24,164 nt of DNA from Glomus cerebriforme. Its lineage: Eukaryota; Glomeromycota; Glomeromycetes; Glomerales; Glomeraceae. The stretch spans positions 2,344-26,507 of the forward strand of contig QKYT01000313.1 in NCBI GenBank assembly GCA_003550305.1. Direction: 5' to 3'. Positions 19,952 through 24,164 of the stretch are shown piece after piece. The notes beneath the pieces were generated by a model, which worked only from the letters and a program-made list of their open reading frames with translations, was not told where the DNA came from and ran no database searches. Position 1 is the first letter of the stretch; each line of letters opens with the position of its first letter. The translations under genes and the position numbers were made by a program.

Positions 19952-21075
19952 TCAAATTAATCTCAAATCTTTTAATATCAAATGTATTGAAACAATAAAA
20001 TGGTATGGATGTTCAAATCCATAATATATTCCCCACAACTGTCCATCATCATCAAACACAGCTGAACCCGAATCACCAAATTTACCTATATTAATAAATT
20101 TTCTTTAAGCTTCCCAGTTAAAAGATTTATTGCACACCTTTTTAACTGCATGTCCCACAGTAAGTATAAATTTCTTAGTGTCCCTTTTTGAGAAAAACTC
20201 CTAATGTGCATGCATTTTTAGTTCCTTCTGAACGACCAGGCTTAAGTATTTTATGGTAAGCTCAAGGATCAGAAACTGGTTTAACAATTCCATATTTAAT
20301 CAGCACTGGATACCCCTCAAATGTGACTGGTAAACAGACTTGTGTTTCATTAGGAATTATAACAATAATTACGAGTTTATTATCAAACAACCATTCCTGG
20401 ACCTACAAAAGTTAACAGAATTTTTCCTTCATCAAATTTTTTTTGAAAGACTTTTGTAACAGTATTAAGCTTTGCAAGTAGTTTAAAGTCTAGCACTGTT
20501 TGAATTTCATGGTCATCGAGTAGTTCTGCATATTTTCCTTTATTTATAATAATTATTAATGAGTTAGCTATTTCACAAATTAACATTAAAAAATACCAGA
20601 AATTCAGATGCAAACCTGCTGTATTAGAAGTTGTATTAGAAGTTCGCAGGTAAGTCAAATGACTTTTTCTGCATATGTTGCACATATGACCTAAATTTAT
20701 TTACAAACATTTTAGATATAATAATATAATATGAACTTTTAGAATCCATAATAAATAAATGATTTCTAACAATATATCATAATTTTTTTCCTACCTTGAA
20801 CCAGAATATTAATACTGTTTTCAGCAAGGTTATTAAATATATCTCCAATCCTACTATCATCTTTTATTTCCATTCTCTCAATGTTTTTAGGTCGCTCAAA
20901 CTTTTCTTTTTCATTAAAAGAAATTTGCACTTTCCATACATGAAACATATCAATATCAGGAATATCAACATTCTCCATAATTAATTTTTTTAAATCATAA
21001 CCATTTTTATTCATATTGATAGTAAACTTGAAATGGCTATTAAGAACTAGTTCTTCAACAAGTCAGTTGAGACAT
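19952..21075 (-). pseudogene. Crinkler-like header fused to trypsin-like serine peptidase (decayed)
   Basis: Reading down from an ATG at 21075, exon 1 (to 20795) encodes a short hydrophobic start, then YDLKKLIMENVDIPDIDMFH, VWKVQISF and INILVQG. This layout matches the ubiquitin-like header of Crinkler/CR effectors. The intron 20794-20694 joins in phase to the next exon (HMCNICRKSHLTYL); a second intron probably ends just before GKYAELLDDHE (about 20538). Downstream come a LVIIVIIPNETQVCLPVTFE stretch, then LTVGHA (20164-20147), the catalytic-His motif of trypsin-fold peptidases, and GDSGSAVF (GDSG at 20077-20066), the catalytic-Ser motif. Lesions: a frame change near 21060, another near 20390, a TGA near 20263, a frame change near 20185 and TAA at 20107-20105. 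Only about 23 codons separate the His and Ser motifs, versus over 100 in an active enzyme, so the Asp region is gone. It is inactive as it stands. Headers of this kind joined to peptidases are known in eukaryotic effector families; the specific family here is inferred. Confidence 0.65.
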
Positions 21076-22040
21076 TATTTCATGTGAATTACACAAAAAT
21101 TATCAAGAAATTAAGATATAAAATTTATAAACTTATATTAATAAACTATTACAACTATTACATCAATTAAAATATCTTATGTACATACAGTATATAGAAT
21201 GATTTTTTCAGAGTATTTATTAAAAGTCTATCTTACTATTAGTCATATTGTGTCTTTTATTACTTTTTACATAATCAGAGCGATTTTTTTATGCTTTAAT
21301 GATATCAGCATGAATTTTGTATGACTGTATCCTTTATATATTATGTGTGAGGATCATTCTCTTGTTTTAAAGAGGTGTTAGAATTATGGCGTGACTTGGC
21401 GTATCCACCATCAATTTCATGCATTTCATTTACAGTACAATTACTTGGCTAATCAATTTAAAGGCTTGGCTGGGAGATCCAGGTTAGAGAAAAGATTGCT
21501 CAAATTTAAAGTAATTCGATAGAGAAGTTGAAAGAAGAATTACAATTACGTAAATATTAAAAGTTTAATTGTATTACAGCATCATTAATTAAGATAGTAA
21601 TGACATTATGATACTATACAGTATAAAAGTAAAGTTATAGCATTTGATGCATATATTAATTTTGCATAATTTCCCAAATATAGAAATTTGCATGATGCGA
21701 TTCATCATGCTTAATTTATTATTGTATCTTATTAATTTTGTCTCGTTTTTATATTCCATAATTTTTAAAAATATAAGTACCACCTTTTTTCAATATTTCA
21801 TATTAATTTTCGTGTGGTATCTTTAATTATAATATTATCACAATTTTATTTCATCTCTATAATCCTTTCTAAAATCTATCCCATCTATCCTCTACCCCCT
21901 CTAAATTCCCCTTATCTTCCTTATACTGTATATGTGAACTTTCTCATATCAGGCAAGAAAAGCTGGTCAGATAGTTGAGTATCTTCTAACTGGCTGGTTG
22001 GTTTAGATTAAAATTTCCTTCTCACTTATTTCACATAATT
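21076..22040. other. Intergenic region upstream of the Crinkler-like pseudogene
   Basis: Mostly AT-rich with no confident gene. One 27-codon minus-strand frame (21424-21341) reads MHEIDGGYAKSRHN onward and has protein-like composition; it could be an orphan exon, but there is too little to assign. The AT-rich open frames at 21589-21826 on both strands overlap each other and look like chance. Confidence 0.35.
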
Positions 22041-22700
22041 TCAAAAAATCCAGTAACTCTAAAGATACATCTGTTAGCAAAAAGTTTATTACTAGTTGAG
22101 AATAGCTGAAACCTGTAAAAAAAAGATAATTAGGATATTATTGGATTTAACAAAACAAACTGATAAGAAAGAACAATTTTAAAATTAGCAGAAAATGGGA
22201 ACAAAATATACAAAGCAGTAAAAAGAAGAGTCAGTGGTCATATTAGACCTTTTGAACAATAAAGACTAAAGAATCTAAAGATGACACAAATACACAATCT
22301 GTATGATAACAAGAAAGCAACAACTGAAATTAGATAAATGAGTAAATAAAGAATTGATGATGACTAAGGAAATCATTGAAAATGAAAATTTCAATAAGAA
22401 GGAATAAGGGAACTAAAAACAGAAATGCACAGGAAAAAATGGAAAGAATAACAATTTGAAGGAAAAGTATATAAATGAAGAAAATTATATAACAGAAAAT
22501 ATGAGAGTGACAGGACTAATTGGAAATTACTTATGAAGCGTGGAAAAAGTGAGAATTATTGAGAAAATAATGAATGCAATAAATACCCAGAGAATGGAGA
22601 AGAGGAACAGTGTACCCAAGAAAATGAACCCTATAAAAAAGGATTGTCTGGAATATGTCATCAAAATTGTCCAGAAAATATCCTGGCATATTTGACTGTG
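22041..22700 (+). other. Purine-skewed region with decayed coding signal
   Basis: The plus strand is strongly A/G-rich for about 600 bases, unlike the sequence on either side. Plus-strand frames between stops give protein-like Lys/Glu/Asn-rich pieces (VTKEIIENENFNKKE-type near 22365; CNKYPENGEEEQC and GLSGICHQNCPENI near 22570-22680, with several cysteines). Stops are frequent and no single frame persists. It is probably an old, decayed gene or transposable element. I do not recognise the family. Confidence 0.35.
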
Positions 22701-22879
22701 TCCGGTAAATGTCCATGATTTGTCTAAAAAATAATTGTATCTTCTGTTTGCAATTTTTTAAATATCTGGAATATGTACAGGAAAATTTTCAATTGTCCAG
22801 AAATTTTTAACATTATAATCATTAATTTTATTTATTTTTGTTTTTTTTTTTATTATTTTATTATTTATTATTATATATA

Positions 22880-22980
22880 ATGTATATTACTAAAATACTA
22901 AAATAACTAAATTACTAATAGTAAATAAAGTAATAAATGAAAAAAAATACTAAATTACTAAATTGCTAAATTGCTAAAAA
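22880..22980. repeat. Degenerate ACTAAATT-type tandem repeat
   Basis: About a dozen imperfect units of the kind TACTAAA, ACTAAATT and GCTAAATT follow one another inside a low-complexity T/A-rich stretch (about 22830-23040). Simple-sequence slippage explains it. It marks the boundary before the minus-strand remnant at 23067. Confidence 0.6.
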
Positions 22981-23066
22981 AAAATTTATTCATTATATTA
23001 AAATTATAAAATATAAAATGTAAATTGAAAATTTGAAATTGTAAAATATAAATTCTTAAATCTCAT

Positions 23067-24019
23067 TTACTCATCATTATCATCCATTTCTCTGGCTATT
23101 AATGTCTTAATATCATAATCTTCACATTCTGAAGCCAATACAACAGTTTGTCTTCTTTGATTAACAACTGCTACATCTTCAGAATCTCTTCATTCCATAT
23201 TAAAAATTTGAGATTCAAAATCTATATCTAAAGTAACATTTAGATTATATGTTTTCATATTTATAACTGTATCAATTATATTCTTATTATAAAAAAATTG
23301 AAATCTCCTCCTCCTAAATCTTCACTAATCTCCATAATCCGTAATAGTTTCTATCATTTTTTCATGCAATGAATTTTCAGAAGTATCAATTAAATAATAA
23401 GTAATTCCCATTTGGTATTTGTCATATAGTAAGTGTGTAATTTGCACATTTCTTCTATATTATTAACAGATAATTTAGTACATCTTTGACCATAAAACTA
23501 CTTTAAAACTGAGAAGGAATGCTACCAAGAAGCACTGTGTAGAGTTATAACAAAAAGCTAAAGAGTTAAAGCTTGTAACTCCCATTCTTCTTTTGTATTT
23601 TGTCTTCCAAATTTGTGCTGCTTTAACAGTAATACTGTGAAATTTTCCCAGATTTATACCATTACCTATAATAAAATTAATAAATTATGTTAAATTATAT
23701 AATAAAAATTTTTAAAAAAATAATTAATAAATTTAATAAATTTCACCTTGACCATGGTAATGAGAATGCAAAAAAAATGCCAAAAGGAATAGATCATAGA
23801 AAATTCATCAAATCTTGCATTTTGGTTTGGCATATGATAAATTGTACCTGCTAATGATAATAAATGAACATAGCAATTAGCAAGTGTTGAAGTTCTTGAA
23901 TATATATCATCATTTACCATAATATATGTAGAGCTCTATTCATTACTAAGAAATATTTTAACCTTACAAGTATATATACATCTAATAACAAGGGAATCAC
24001 CCATCTCCTCATTTATCAT
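23067..24019 (-). pseudogene. Unrecognised multi-exon protein remnant
   Basis: Reading down from an ATG at 24019: INEEMGDSLVIRCIYTC, then after a possible short intron a good block (DDIYSRTSTLANCYVHLLSL, then IYHMPNQNARFDEF). A GT-AG intron of 81 bases (23746-23666) leads to LGKFHSITVKAAQIWKTKYK and FNSLAFCYN. Further pieces are CTKLSVNNIEEMCKL, YYLIDTSENSLHEKMIETI and, near the end, QTVVLASECEDYDIKTLIA before an acidic DDNDE and TAA at 23069-23067. At least three frame changes and one TGA interrupt it. The composition is clearly protein-like and the acidic tail looks like a true C-terminus. I cannot name the family; a decayed transposase or other repetitive gene is possible but unproven. The start may lie outside the part I can read. 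Confidence 0.4.
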
Positions 24020-24164
24020 AAGTATTAAATATGTCTGTATGGAAAAATAAAAATAGAAAAACACTCAGTCATAAATAAATAGCTTATGTTAGATATAGTA
24101 TAAATACCATGTTTGAGTTCAAACATTCACATTAGTTATGTGATCACTTTAGGTATCAGAATAT

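Noticed and set aside
19632..20024. Open frames on both strands near 19632-20024
   Set aside because: One is AT-rich chance sequence; the other is antisense to the end of the peptidase remnant.
21440..21540. Possible tRNA around GGTTAGAGAAAAGATTGC / AATTCGAT
   Set aside because: No cloverleaf with matching acceptor and anticodon stems could be drawn.
21589..21826. Overlapping frames on opposite strands of about 60 codons each
   Set aside because: Both are AT-rich, hydrophobic and mutually overlapping, with no motif, intron or family signal.
22531..22716. Minus-strand open frame of 61 codons
   Set aside because: It is antisense to the cysteine-containing plus-strand pieces and has no recognisable motif.

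Overview
The window looks like nuclear DNA of an arbuscular mycorrhizal fungus, most likely Rhizophagus or a close relative (Glomeromycotina). The evidence is very high AT content, short GT-AG introns of about 65-90 bases, long homopolymers, and lineage-typical families: BTB-BACK proteins with Sel1-like repeats (SLRs) or a TLDc domain, the cysteine-rich header of the expanded kinase family, an Ifi-6-16 (ISG12-like) membrane protein, and a Crinkler-like ubiquitin-fold header. This assignment is recognition from memory; no search was run. Eight N positions, all in the first BTB copy and in one inverted repeat, show this is draft sequence, so some single-base frameshifts may be sequencing errors.

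Layout. An orphan kinase-header fragment lies at 210-338. Five forward BTB-BACK genes follow, starting at 550, 3857, 7138, 10360 and 16324; the first four are spaced 3.2-3.3 kb apart. Each has a BTB exon of about 255 bases ending in a phase-2 intron at the same site. Copy 1 carries a TLDc domain; copies 2-5 carry SLRs. Only copy 4 (576 aa) reads cleanly and has repeats to its end. Copy 5 is open for 555 aa but ends inside a repeat through a small deletion. Copies 1-3 carry single-base lesions. Copies 3, 4 and 5 are all followed by eroded remnants of further coding sequence.

The spacer between copies 4 and 5 is about 2.7 kb longer than the others. It holds an Ifi-6-16-family reading frame broken by one in-frame TGA (13256-14170) and a near-palindrome of short tandem units (15119-15507). 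Other spacers hold a multi-exon remnant of a probably repetitive gene family (2207-3035) and inverted-repeat elements at 3404-3522 and 18624-18716.

The right third is gene-poor. On the minus strand, 19952-21075 holds a decayed gene joining a Crinkler-like header to a trypsin-like peptidase whose His and Ser motifs are still readable. A further minus-strand remnant of unknown family fills 23067-24019. Overall this is a birth-and-death cluster of adaptor-type BTB genes with swapped C-terminal modules, set among transposon debris. No RNA genes or CRISPR arrays were seen.
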